The notes under the pieces are model-generated. The model ran no database searches and was not told the DNA's origin. It saw only the letters and a list, made by a program, of their open reading frames with translations. A program made the position numbers and the translations under genes. Below are positions 48,882 to 57,431 of a DNA stretch of 64,000 nt, one piece after another. Source of the DNA: Candidatus Binatia bacterium (GTDB lineage Bacteria; Desulfobacterota; Binatia; UBA9968; JAJDTQ01); assembly GCA_951813575.1 (NCBI GenBank), contig OX638375.1, forward strand, positions 4,008,752 to 4,072,751, in the 5' to 3' direction. Every line of letters begins with the position of its first letter. The stretch's first letter is position 1.

Positions 48882-49400
48882 ATGAGCCACAAGCATATCG
48901 TTCACGTTTCCGACGTCCCCGAGGAGCCCATCACGGCTCCGGAGGGCACGTCTTTCGGCGGTACACGGCAGCGGGTCGGCCTGGCCGTGGGCGCACAAAA
49001 GCTGGGCTATGGGCTCTTTTCCGTTCCCCCGGGCAAGACCGCGTTCCCGATTCACGTCCATACCCTCAACGAGGAGCTGATCTACATCCTGGAGGGCGAG
49101 GGGACGCTGCGTTTCGGCGACGAGGACGTGCCGGTGCGGTCCGGGATGTTCATCGCCTGCCCGGGCGGAGTGGAGATGACCCACCAGCTCGTCAACACGT
49201 CCGAGGCGGACCTGCGCTACCTGTGCGTGAGCACCATGCAGTACCCCGACATCGTCCACTACCCCGACTCCGGCAAGGTGGGGGTTTACGCCGGCCCGGG
49301 GGCGGGGGGCGGGAAACCGTTCCGCGGCATCTACAAGAAGGGGACCGAGGTGCCGTATTACCAGGACGAGACCGGCCCCGGAGGGAAAGAACGGTCGTGA
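48882..49400 (+). CDS. Cupin domain protein
   Basis: A 172-residue single-cupin protein. Motif 1 is PIHVHTLNEELIYILEGEG (H, H, E metal ligands) and motif 2 is PGGVEMTHQLVN (H). Between them runs TLRFGDEDVPVRSGMFIACP. The last 50 residues are extended and Gly-rich (VYAGPGAGGGKPFRG). The family spans dioxygenases, isomerases and storage proteins; the activity is not decided. AGGGAGGACC precedes the ATG. The stop overlaps the next start (GTGA), so it is coupled to the hydroxyacid dehydrogenase. Confidence 0.83.
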   Translation: MSHKHIVHVSDVPEEPITAPEGTSFGGTRQRVGLAVGAQKLGYGLFSVPPGKTAFPIHVHTLNEELIYILEGEGTLRFGDEDVPVRSGMFIACPGGVEMTHQLVNTSEADLRYLCVSTMQYPDIVHYPDSGKVGVYAGPGAGGGKPFRGIYKKGTEVPYYQDETGPGGKERS

Positions 49401-50365
49401 GCGAGTTCCGCACGGCGTTTCTGGATGCGGCGACCTTCGGGGTCATTTCGCTGGACCGGTTCGAGCAAGCCGGCGGGTGCGAGGTGCACGAGCTCACGGA
49501 CGCCGACGAGTTGCCCGCGCGGATCGAGGGCTGCCGGTGCGCGGTGATCAACAAGTTCGTCCTCGACCGGCCGCGGCTGGAGCATCCCTCGGCGGCGAAG
49601 CTGGAATTGATCGCCGTCGGCGCTACCGGCACGGACAACGTCGACATCGCTTGCGCCAGGGAACGCGGAATCGCCGTGTGCAACGTCCCGGGCTACGCCA
49701 CCTCGGCGGTGGCCCAGTACACCCTGGCGCTGATCCTGGAGCTGGCCACCCAGGCGGCCCGGTATGCCCAGGGGACACGCATGGGCCACTGGCAGGAGAG
49801 CACCATCTTCACCCGCCACGACTACCCGAGCTTCGAGCTCCAGGGGCGGGTGCTGGGCATCGTCGGTTACGGCAACATCGGGCGCAAGGTGGCGGAGATG
49901 GCCCGGGTCTTCGGGCTGAAGGTGATCGTGGCTGGCCGGGTGGGGGAGGACCGGACGCAGCCGGACCGGATGCCGGTGGAGGAATTGCTGCGGCAGGCCG
50001 ACTTCGTGAGCCTGCATTGTCCGCTGACGCCTCTCACCGAAGGCTTCATCAACCCGCACACTCTGTCCCTGATGAAACCTACCGCCTACCTGGTCAACAC
50101 CGCACGCGGCGGGCTGGTGGAGGAGGCGGCCTTGATCGAGGCGCTGGAACAGGACTGGATCGCGGGTGCGGCCCTGGACGTCATCTCCCAGGAACCGCCG
50201 GACGAGGGCCACCCGATGATGGAGGCGGCGGCCCGGCTGGACAACCTCCTGATAACGCCTCACTGCGCCTGGGCCGCCCGCGAGACCCGTCAGCGGCTGA
50301 TGGACGAGGTGTTCGAGAACATCCAGGCATTCCGGCGCGGTGAGCCGCGGAACCGGGTGGACTGA
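49397..50365 (+). CDS. D-2-hydroxyacid dehydrogenase (NAD-dependent)
   Basis: A 322-residue enzyme of the D-isomer-specific 2-hydroxyacid dehydrogenase family (glycerate/lactate/formate dehydrogenase-like). The NAD motif is VLGIVGYGNIGRKVAEMARVFGLKV. Substrate residues are in VNTARGGLVEEAALIEAL (Arg of NTARGG) and Glu in DVISQEPPDEGHPM. The catalytic His is in ITPHCAWAA. The start is GTG 49397, overlapping the cupin stop. With the cupin it might form a small hydroxyacid or sugar-acid route. Confidence 0.9.
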   Translation: MSEFRTAFLDAATFGVISLDRFEQAGGCEVHELTDADELPARIEGCRCAVINKFVLDRPRLEHPSAAKLELIAVGATGTDNVDIACARERGIAVCNVPGYATSAVAQYTLALILELATQAARYAQGTRMGHWQESTIFTRHDYPSFELQGRVLGIVGYGNIGRKVAEMARVFGLKVIVAGRVGEDRTQPDRMPVEELLRQADFVSLHCPLTPLTEGFINPHTLSLMKPTAYLVNTARGGLVEEAALIEALEQDWIAGAALDVISQEPPDEGHPMMEAAARLDNLLITPHCAWAARETRQRLMDEVFENIQAFRRGEPRNRVD

Positions 50366-50371
50366 CTAGCG

Positions 50372-51235
50372 TTACCGTGCCGTGATGAAGGCCACGCCGC
50401 CCAGCAGCGACAGCGCCCCGAGGACGATTGGGACCGTGACCTTCTCGAGGTCGCGCAGGAAGATCGCGCTCAAGACAAGCGAAAAGAGCGGGGTGGTGTT
50501 GAGTAGCGGGATCATCACCGACACGTCGCCGAGGTTCAGCGAGGTGAAGACCAGTAGCTGGGAGATGGCGGAAACGAAGGCCGTGGGCCCGAAGTAGGGG
50601 AGGCTCTCCCGGCTCGGTATGACCACCGAGAACTGCCGCTTGATCAAGAGGTAGATTACGAAGATGGTGAGGGAGGTGCCGGTGGTCACCGCGCCGGCTA
50701 CGAACGGATTAGGCAGAATCAGCAGGCCGACCTTGCGGAAGTTTTGCGAGACCCCCGCCAGGAATGCGGCCAGGAGCGGAAAGACCGCGTCCAGCAAACG
50801 CCAGTCCCCCCTGTCGTTGCCCTTCCGATAGAGCACCAGCCATCCTCCGGCCACGATCAGCAGAGCCCCCAGATAGACCGGGACCGTCGGCCGTTCGTGG
50901 AGGAACATGACCGCGATGGCCACGGAGAAGAGCGGCCCGGTGCCGCGCAGCGGCATGGCCCGGGCGACTCCCAGACGGTCGATGCCGATGTAGAGGAAAA
51001 TGCGCGCCAGCAGCGGTTGGAGCGTGCCGCTGGTCATGAAGTAGAAGGAGGCGGTGGTACGGACGATGGACAGCGGGTAGTTCAACAGCACGTAGGACCA
51101 CGTCAGGATGGTGGTCACGACGTAGCTCAGAAAGGCGGCGCTGAGAACGCTCGACGTGCGCGCGCCCTTGCGAACCAGGATCGAGTCCACGGCCCAGCCC
51201 ATGGCGGAGAGAAACGGAACGATTTCGGGGCGCAT
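50372..51235 (-). CDS. EamA/DMT superfamily permease
   Basis: A 287-residue, ten-helix drug/metabolite transporter. The two EamA repeats are about residues 5-140 and 155-287. The first ends FSVAIAVMFLHERPTVPVYLGALLIVAGGWLVL, and the second has FTSLNLGDVSVMIPLLNTTPLFSLVLSAIFLRD then VLGALSLLGGVAFI. The EamA pattern of Pro and Glu in P-L-F-S...F-L-x-E/D is retained in both. Substrate unknown. It is convergent with the hydroxyacid dehydrogenase (6 bases apart). Confidence 0.85.
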   Translation of the reverse strand: MRPEIVPFLSAMGWAVDSILVRKGARTSSVLSAAFLSYVVTTILTWSYVLLNYPLSIVRTTASFYFMTSGTLQPLLARIFLYIGIDRLGVARAMPLRGTGPLFSVAIAVMFLHERPTVPVYLGALLIVAGGWLVLYRKGNDRGDWRLLDAVFPLLAAFLAGVSQNFRKVGLLILPNPFVAGAVTTGTSLTIFVIYLLIKRQFSVVIPSRESLPYFGPTAFVSAISQLLVFTSLNLGDVSVMIPLLNTTPLFSLVLSAIFLRDLEKVTVPIVLGALSLLGGVAFITAR

Positions 51236-51316
51236 GCACCCTTCCGTCTAGCCGATACGGAGGGTGGAGGCAAACGAGGCCGGTCGGGAGGGGCGGGCCC
51301 CGCCTCACGCCCACAT

Positions 51317-51437
51317 CTGGATCCCGGGTCAAGCCCGGGATGACGGGGAGGTGGACCGGGATGACCGGGAGGTGGACCGGGATGACCGGCGTGTACCGTA
51401 TCCCCCAACGTCATCCCGGGCTTGACCCGGGATCCAG
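51317..51437. repeat. Paired REP palindromes (locus B) with a 21-bp tandem array between
   Basis: REP units at 51317-51344 (ctggatcccgggtcaagccc...) and 51410-51437 (gtcatcccgggcttgacccg...) are in opposite orientation. Directly on the tail of the left unit a 21-bp repeat, gatgaccgggaggtggac plus 3 bases, starts at 51339, occurs twice in full (51339-51359 and 51360-51380) and begins a third time at 51381. The gap 51236-51613 is otherwise gene-free. Confidence 0.83.
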
Positions 51438-51613
51438 AAGCGATGGAACCGGGAGAAGCACGGTGGCCGCCCCCATGCCAGGGAGCGCCAGGGCCGATCT
51501 TGCGGGCCAATGGCGGATCTCCCGAGCGGCGCTTGACGGCTGTCACCGGGACCGTTACGGTAGCCTGCTGTACTTGGACCTGTCAGCCCGCGATTCCTCC
51601 AAAGCATCCCGTC

Positions 51614-52501
51614 ATGAAACCGCCACCGTTCCGTTACCACACGCCCCGGTTTTTGCCCGAAGCGCTGGATCTCCTGCGGGAATCGCCTGGAGACGCGCGG
51701 GTGCTCGCCGGAGGGCAGAGCCTCGTTCCGCTGCTCAATCTGCGGCTGGCCTATCCGGACGTCCTGGTGGATCTCAACCAGGTGGAGGGCCTCTCCTATA
51801 TCCGCGACGACGGGGACCGGCTTCGCATCGGCGCCATGACCCGGCAACGGGAGGCCGAGTTTTCGGAGCTCCTGGGGGAGCGTTGCCCGCTCCTCATAGA
51901 GGCGCTGGCGCAGGTGGGGCATCCGGCCATCCGCAACCGCGGCACCATCGGCGGCAGCCTGGCCCACGCCGATCCCGTGGCCGAGCTGCCCTGCGTCATG
52001 ACGGCTCTCGACGCCGAGTTGGTGGCCACCGGCCCGGACGGCGAACGGGTCATCGCGGCCGGTGAGTTCTTCCTGGCGCCCTACGAGACCGCGCTTTCGC
52101 CCGGGGAAATCCTGGTGGAGGTGAGGGTTCCTTCGACTCCCGCGGTTCCGGCCGCGAGCTTCGTGGAGTTCAGCCGCCGTCACGGCGATTTCGCCCTGGC
52201 GGAAGCCGCGGCGGTGCTGGAGGGCGACGGGACGCTGACCGGCGCGCGGGTGGTGGCGGCGGGCCCGGCGTGGACGCCGTCCCGGCTGGAGCCGGTAGAG
52301 CGACTCATGGCCGCCTCCGGGGTGGGCAGGACGGACAGCGCGGCGCAACGCGATCTGGTGGAAGAGACGGGCCGGGCGGCCGAGGCTGCGGTGGCCGGAC
52401 TGGCGGTCCACGCGGACGCCACGGCCTACCAGCAACGGCTCGCCGCGGTGCTGGTGAAGCGCGCGGTGTTGCAGGCGCTGGAGCGATGGAGTCGCAATTG
52501 A
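51614..52501 (+). CDS. FAD-binding (medium) subunit of a molybdenum hydroxylase
   Basis: A 295-residue CoxM/XdhB-type subunit. The FAD-binding domain has RVLAGGQSLVPLLNLRLA (the AGGQSL turn) and IRNRGTIGGSLAHADPVAELP (the TIGGxxxxxxPxxD/E motif). It ends in the CoxM C-terminal domain, LAEAAAVLEGDGTLTGARVVAAG. FAD here passes electrons from the iron-sulfur subunit to an acceptor. It is the first gene of an M-S-L operon, overlapping the S subunit by 16 bases. The ribosome site before ATG 51614 is weak. Confidence 0.9.
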   Translation: MKPPPFRYHTPRFLPEALDLLRESPGDARVLAGGQSLVPLLNLRLAYPDVLVDLNQVEGLSYIRDDGDRLRIGAMTRQREAEFSELLGERCPLLIEALAQVGHPAIRNRGTIGGSLAHADPVAELPCVMTALDAELVATGPDGERVIAAGEFFLAPYETALSPGEILVEVRVPSTPAVPAASFVEFSRRHGDFALAEAAAVLEGDGTLTGARVVAAGPAWTPSRLEPVERLMAASGVGRTDSAAQRDLVEETGRAAEAAVAGLAVHADATAYQQRLAAVLVKRAVLQALERWSRN

Positions 52502-52986
52502 CGGATGCAGCGACGGACAGGCGCGCCATCTCCGTGACGGTCAACGGAGCGCGTTGCGAGGCGGAAGTGGACGTGCGCAAGACCCTGGCCGACTTCCTGC
52601 GGGAGGACGGGGGCTTCACCGGCGTCCACGTGGGCTGCGAGCACGGCGTGTGCGGCGCCTGCTCCGTGCTGATGGACGGCGAGGTGATCCGGTCGTGCAT
52701 CCTCTTCGCGGTGCAGGCGGACGGTCACGAAATCGTCACCGTTGAGGGGCTCGGCAGCGGCGACGAGATCAGTCCGCTCCAGCAGGCCTTCGTGGACCAC
52801 CACGCGCTCCAGTGCGGCTTCTGCACCCCGGGCATGCTGCTGGCCGCGGTGGACCTGCTGAAGCGTACACCCGACCCCACCGAGGCCCAGGTGCGCGAGG
52901 CCCTGTCCGGCAATCTCTGCATGTGCACCGGTTATGCCGGCATCATCCGGGCGGTGCGCGCGGCCGCGCCGCGCATGAAAGGCTGA
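52486..52986 (+). CDS. 2Fe-2S (small) subunit of a molybdenum hydroxylase
   Basis: A 166-residue subunit with two [2Fe-2S] clusters. The plant-type cluster uses CEHGVCGACSVLMDG and an earlier Cys; the second, helical cluster domain uses CGFCTPGMLLA and CMCTGYAGIIRAV. This is the CoxS/XdhC arrangement. It overlaps the M subunit and is followed 9 bases later by the large subunit. It shuttles electrons from the molybdenum site to FAD. Confidence 0.93.
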   Translation: MESQLTDAATDRRAISVTVNGARCEAEVDVRKTLADFLREDGGFTGVHVGCEHGVCGACSVLMDGEVIRSCILFAVQADGHEIVTVEGLGSGDEISPLQQAFVDHHALQCGFCTPGMLLAAVDLLKRTPDPTEAQVREALSGNLCMCTGYAGIIRAVRAAAPRMKG

Positions 52987-52995
52987 CCGTTTCCC

Positions 52996-55398
52996 ATGGA
53001 AGCATCCTCCACGCAATGGAAGGGCCGGGCGGTTCCGCTCCGCGAGGACCTCAGATTCTCCACCGGCCGGGGCACCTACATCGACGACATGAAGTTCCCG
53101 GACACGCTGCACGTCGCGCTGCTGCGGAGCGTCCATGCCCACGCCCGCATCCGGGAGGTGGATATCACCGAAGCGTTGACGATGCCCGGCGTGGTGTGCG
53201 GCCTCACCGGCGAGGACGCGGCGCGCATGAGCGAGCCGCTCCGCTCCCTCATCCCCATTCCCGTCCAACTCGACGCCTACTGCCTGGCCTACGGCAAGGT
53301 CACCCACGTGGGCGAGCCGGTGGCCGCCATCCTGGCCGCCAGCCGTTACCTGGCGGAAGACGCGCTGGAGAAGATCCGCGTGGAGTACGAGCCGCTGCCC
53401 GCGGCGGTGGACCCCGAGGCGGCCATGGAGCCGGACGCGCCGCTCCTGTTCGAGTCCATGGGCACCAACGTCATGTGGCAGGATCGCTTCGACTACGGCG
53501 ATGTGGACGAAGCCTTCGGCCGCGCCGCGCGGGTGTTGAAGAAGCGCTTCTACATCCAGCGGTACTCCTCCACCGCACTCGAGACCTTCGGCTGCACCGC
53601 GGTCTACGACGACCGCCGGGAACAGCTCACCATCTGGTCCAACGACCAGCGGCCCGGCCAGGCCATGCCCATCGTCGCCCACAGCCTGGGCCTCACCCAC
53701 TCCCAGATCCGCTTCGTCACGCCGGACGTAGGCGGCGGCTTCGGCAACAAGCGTAAGGCCCACTACCTGATCATCGCCGCGCTCCTGTCCAGGCTGAGCG
53801 GCGGCAAACCGGTGCACTACCTGGAGGACCGCCGCGAGAACCTCATGGCGCTGATCCACGCCTGCAACGGGGTCATGGACCTGGAGGCGGCGCTGGACGG
53901 GGACGGCCACATCCTCGGCCTGAAGGTGCGGGACATCGCCGACGAGGGCGCCAACGTCCTGAACCCCACCGTCCACTCGATCCTGAAGCTCGGCAACCTG
54001 ACCAACTGTTACCGCATTCCGGTGGTGCGCTACGAAGTCAACTCGGTGATGACCAACAAGTGCCCGTCGGGCGCCAACCGGGGGATCGGCAAGCCGTTCA
54101 TGTGCCTGGCGATGGAGCGGATGATGGACTATCTGGCCGGACAGCTCGGCATGGACGCCATCGAGTTGCGGCGCCGGAACCTGGTGCCGCCCGAGGCCAT
54201 GCCCTACACCGGCCCCAGCGGCGCGCTGATCGACAGCGGCGACTTCGCCGGCACCCTGGACAAGCTGCTGCCGCTCATCGACTACCAGGACTTCCTCCGG
54301 GAGCAGCGGGAGGCCCGGCTCCAGGGACGGTATCTCGGCATCGGCATCGCCATCGGCCTGGAGCCCAGCACCTCCAACGCGTCGGCCTACATGCTGTCGT
54401 CGGGGCGGCGGAGCGCGTCGGGTGCGGCCGAGGCGGCCATGGTGCGGGTGGAGCACGACGGCAGCATCCTGGTGCTGCTGGGCGACGTGGGCAGCGGCCA
54501 GGGGCACGAGACCGCGGCGGCGCAGATCGTCGCCGACGAGCTGGGCGTCGCCATGGACGGCGTCCGGGTGTCGCCGTTCTTCGACTCCTCGGTGACGCCC
54601 TGGCTCTACGCCACCGGCAACTACTCCAACAAGTTCGCCGGCACCGACGTGGGCGCCATCCTGGGCGCCGCGCGCAAGGTGCGCGACAAGCTGCTGGAGC
54701 TGGCGGCGCACCTGCTGCAGGAGCCCGTGTCGGACCTGGAGTTGGCCGAGGGCTGCGTGCGCGCCCGGAACCGCCACGAGCACCGCAAGACCCTGGCCGA
54801 GCTGGCTTTCGTGGCCTACCGCGATCTCCTGTCGCTCCCGCCCGACATGGAGCCCGGCCTGGAGGGCCGGTTCTACTACAAGCCCGACATCGCCAACGTG
54901 CCCGACGAGAACCGCCGGGTGCGGAACCAGCTTTTCGCCAGCAACGCCGCCCACGGGGTCATCGTGGAGGTGGATCCCGACACCGGCGGCGTCACCATCC
55001 GCAAGTACGGCGTGGTGCACGACTGCGGCACCGTGCTGAACCCGTCCATCGTGGAAGGGCTGGTGCAGGGGGCCACCGCCCACGGCATCGGCGCGGCGCT
55101 GTTCGAGGAGTTCGACTACGACGCGGAGGGAAACCTCAAGGCCACCACCTTCGTGGACTACCTGAAGCCCACCGCGGTGGAGATCCCCGACGTGCGCATG
55201 GACCACTTGGTGACGCCGTCGCCGTATACGCCTCTGGGGATGAAAGGGGTGGGGGAGGGCGGCGCCATTCCCGCGCCCGCGGCCATCTGCAACGCGGTGG
55301 AGAACGCGCTGGCGCCGCTGGGCTGCACCTTCGACCACCTCCCGCTCACGCCCGAACGGGTGTGGACGGAAATCGAAAAGGCCCGCGCCTCAAAGTGA
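52996..55398 (+). CDS. Molybdopterin-binding (large) subunit of a xanthine/CO dehydrogenase-family hydroxylase
   Basis: An 800-residue catalytic subunit holding the Mo-pterin (MCD) cofactor. Seen are the pterin-contacting DVGGGFGNKRKAHYL, the loop CPSGANRGIGKPF, GSGQGHETAAAQI, and the catalytic Glu in GMKGVGEGGAIPAP close to the C-terminus. The loop at CPSGANRGIG does not read AYRCSFR, the signature of form I aerobic CO dehydrogenase. It is therefore a form II or other hydroxylase (aldehydes, purines, heterocycles), not a proven CO oxidiser. It ends within the stem of a terminator hairpin. Confidence 0.9.
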   Translation: MEASSTQWKGRAVPLREDLRFSTGRGTYIDDMKFPDTLHVALLRSVHAHARIREVDITEALTMPGVVCGLTGEDAARMSEPLRSLIPIPVQLDAYCLAYGKVTHVGEPVAAILAASRYLAEDALEKIRVEYEPLPAAVDPEAAMEPDAPLLFESMGTNVMWQDRFDYGDVDEAFGRAARVLKKRFYIQRYSSTALETFGCTAVYDDRREQLTIWSNDQRPGQAMPIVAHSLGLTHSQIRFVTPDVGGGFGNKRKAHYLIIAALLSRLSGGKPVHYLEDRRENLMALIHACNGVMDLEAALDGDGHILGLKVRDIADEGANVLNPTVHSILKLGNLTNCYRIPVVRYEVNSVMTNKCPSGANRGIGKPFMCLAMERMMDYLAGQLGMDAIELRRRNLVPPEAMPYTGPSGALIDSGDFAGTLDKLLPLIDYQDFLREQREARLQGRYLGIGIAIGLEPSTSNASAYMLSSGRRSASGAAEAAMVRVEHDGSILVLLGDVGSGQGHETAAAQIVADELGVAMDGVRVSPFFDSSVTPWLYATGNYSNKFAGTDVGAILGAARKVRDKLLELAAHLLQEPVSDLELAEGCVRARNRHEHRKTLAELAFVAYRDLLSLPPDMEPGLEGRFYYKPDIANVPDENRRVRNQLFASNAAHGVIVEVDPDTGGVTIRKYGVVHDCGTVLNPSIVEGLVQGATAHGIGAALFEEFDYDAEGNLKATTFVDYLKPTAVEIPDVRMDHLVTPSPYTPLGMKGVGEGGAIPAPAAICNAVENALAPLGCTFDHLPLTPERVWTEIEKARASK

Positions 55399-55410
55399 AG
55401 CGCGGGCCTT
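55378..55410. terminator. Bidirectional terminator hairpin after the molybdenum hydroxylase operon
   Basis: AAGGCCCGCGC (55378-55388) and GCGCGGGCCTT (55400-55410) form a perfect 11-bp stem with an 11-base loop. The stop codon of the large subunit (55396-55398) lies in the loop. A weak T-tract (cggcttttcc) follows further right. It separates the operon from the convergent binding-protein gene and can serve both sides. Confidence 0.6.
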
Positions 55411-55438
55411 CGTCATCGGCTTTTCCGTACCGGCCCGC

Positions 55439-56350
55439 CTAGACCGTGACGTTGCACACCAGCTCGGTGTAGTCCGCGTCCTCCGGAATCAGGTCCCAGG
55501 TCAGCATCCACTTGTACTGGCGCTGGAACTCCTCCTCGGTGTAGGGCTCCGGGTCGACGTAGCGCAGCCGCGGCAGGTAGAAGTCGTCCGGGGTGAGCTC
55601 GTTGGCGTAGTGCTCGGGGATCTCGGCCAGCATGTGCTTGATGTACTTCCTGGGGTTCTTGTTGATGTAGGTGACCGACTTCTTGATGGCCCGCAGCATG
55701 CGCTTGAGCAGCTCGGGGTCCATGTCGGCGGGTCCGTTCTCGACCCCCAGGTAGTGGCCCTCGGTAATCATCTTGTAACCGCGCTTCTGGGCCAGCGAGA
55801 TCCACGGTTCCATGAGCGTGGCCGCGTCCACCTCGCCGTTCTCCAGCGCGATGAACCGTTCGTGCACGGTGCCGGCATGCACCACGTTCATCTCGTCCCG
55901 GGCGACGAAGCCCTCCAGCAGGGACAGGGTGTGGTAGTGCGAGCCCTGGTGGTACTGGACGCCGACGCTCTTGTTGGCGAGCTGCATGGGCGCGTTCACC
56001 GGCGAGTCGGGCAGCACGTAGATTCCCTGGCACACCACCGCCGGGCGCTTGGTCCAGATGGGGGCGCCGCGTTCGCTGTCGTAGGCCCGCCGCACCTGTC
56101 CCCAGGAGCAGGCCCGCATGATGTCCACCTTCTTCTGCTCGTACAGGAACTGGTAGTTGGTGGACTTGACCAGCGTGTGGTCGGTGCGGCGCGGATCGTC
56201 GTCCGCGAACTTGGTTTCGCGGACGCCGGGCAGGAAGATCTCGACCTCCATGCCTTCTTCCTCGAAAAGCCCTTCTTCCTGCGCCACGAACCAGTGAAGC
56301 CCGAGCACCGCCTCGGCGCTCTCCACGTTTATCTTGACCAGCTCAGCCAT
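55439..56350 (-). CDS. NMT1/SsuA-like substrate-binding-fold protein without signal peptide
   Basis: A 303-residue protein of the NMT1/Thi5/SsuA fold. It starts MAELVKINVESAEAVLGLHW with FVAQEEGLFEEEG, matching the first lobe of nitrate/sulfonate/taurine-binding proteins. It continues ANKSVGVQYHQGSHYHTLSL, FIALENGEVDAATLMEPWISLAQ and MDPELLKRMLRAI. No export signal is seen: the ATG at 56350, with AGGAGAG upstream, starts directly in the fold. It may therefore act in the cytosol, as Thi5-like pyrimidine synthases do, or use another start I cannot see. No ABC permease or ATPase is near. Confidence 0.75.
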   Translation of the reverse strand: MAELVKINVESAEAVLGLHWFVAQEEGLFEEEGMEVEIFLPGVRETKFADDDPRRTDHTLVKSTNYQFLYEQKKVDIMRACSWGQVRRAYDSERGAPIWTKRPAVVCQGIYVLPDSPVNAPMQLANKSVGVQYHQGSHYHTLSLLEGFVARDEMNVVHAGTVHERFIALENGEVDAATLMEPWISLAQKRGYKMITEGHYLGVENGPADMDPELLKRMLRAIKKSVTYINKNPRKYIKHMLAEIPEHYANELTPDDFYLPRLRYVDPEPYTEEEFQRQYKWMLTWDLIPEDADYTELVCNVTV

Positions 56351-56538
56351 GTCTTCGCTCTCCTTTTCGCCTGGAATGCGTGTCCGTCCGCGCCCGGTCC
56401 GCCTGGCGGCGTCCAAGGACGGCTCAGGACTAGTTTCTTACAATCCGGGCGACTAGGGGTCAAGGTCACGGCTCCGGTTCCCGCGGGGAAGCCGCCTTTC
56501 CCTCCCTCACGGTAATCTGGTACGGATGGCGGACGCCC

Positions 56539-57411
56539 ATGCTCATCGACGTCGCACTGCTGTTCGCCCTCGGCGCCTCCCTCGCCTACGCCTTCGCCGA
56601 CGTCACCGCGCGCTTCGGCCTGCACCGGGCCGACCCGGTGGTGGGCGCGATGATGGCGCTCACCGCCTCGGTGGTGATGTTCCTGGTGATCATTCCCGCG
56701 TCCGGCGCCGAGTTTCCGGCCTTCGGCGCCCACTATCTCTGGATGGCCGCGGGAGGGGTTTGCAACCCCGGCCTCTTCTTCGTGCTGTTCTTCATCGGCA
56801 TATCCAGGATCGGCGTCTCCCGGGCCGCCCCCATCAAGGGAAGCTCGGCCATCTTCGCCGCCTTGCTGGCCATGGTATTCCTCGGCGAGGAGCCCACCTG
56901 GTACAATCTCGGCGGCATCCTGCTGGTGGTGGGGGGCATCGGGGTGATCTCGTCCGGGGCAGGGGAGGGCCGCTGGAGCCGGGTGGACATGCTCTGGCCC
57001 CTGGGCGCGGCGGTGGTGGCCGCCATCGCCGCCCTTTGCTGGCGCACCGGTATCCAGGAGTTCCCGGACACGGTGGCGGGGACGGCGGTGGCGATCTTCT
57101 CGGCCCTGGTAGTGGTCGGGGCCTATACCCTGGCGGTGCGGAGGGACCGTATCCTGGAGAACGTGCGGGCGAGCTGGCAATTCTTCATCGTCGCCGGCGC
57201 CATCGAGGGCTTCGGCAAGTTCCTGTACGCCGGCGCCCTTCAACTCGGCGAGGTCTACCGGATGCTGCCGGTGATTCAGACCTCGCCGCTGTTCGTGGTG
57301 CTGTTGTCCTTGGTGGTGCTGCGGCGGGCGGAGCGGATCACCTGGCGGGTGCCGGCCGGCGCGGTGCTGACCGTGGGCGGGGCGATTCTGGTGAACGTGC
57401 GGTTCGGGTGA
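56539..57411 (+). CDS. EamA/DMT superfamily permease
   Basis: A 290-residue, ten-helix transporter, a second DMT carrier in the window. The first repeat runs from ALLFALGASLAYAFADVTAR to AALLAMVFLGEEPTWYNLGGILLVVGGIGVI, and the second to LPVIQTSPLFVVLLSLVVLRRAERITWRVPAGAVLTVGGAILV. It is similar in outline to, but distinct from, the permease at 50.4 kb. Substrate unknown. It is divergent from the binding-protein gene (about 190 bases between starts). Confidence 0.85.
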   Translation: MLIDVALLFALGASLAYAFADVTARFGLHRADPVVGAMMALTASVVMFLVIIPASGAEFPAFGAHYLWMAAGGVCNPGLFFVLFFIGISRIGVSRAAPIKGSSAIFAALLAMVFLGEEPTWYNLGGILLVVGGIGVISSGAGEGRWSRVDMLWPLGAAVVAAIAALCWRTGIQEFPDTVAGTAVAIFSALVVVGAYTLAVRRDRILENVRASWQFFIVAGAIEGFGKFLYAGALQLGEVYRMLPVIQTSPLFVVLLSLVVLRRAERITWRVPAGAVLTVGGAILVNVRFG

Positions 57412-57431
57412 GGAAGTTCTCGGTTTGCCGG

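Noticed and set aside
52426-55338. 970-codon minus-strand open frame across the molybdenum hydroxylase genes
   Set aside because: Low-complexity Val/Gly/His/Arg composition; the plus strand encodes unmistakable CoxS and CoxL proteins. It is a GC-driven shadow.
52996-55398. Aerobic CO dehydrogenase large subunit (form I)
   Set aside because: The AYRCSFR active-site signature is absent.
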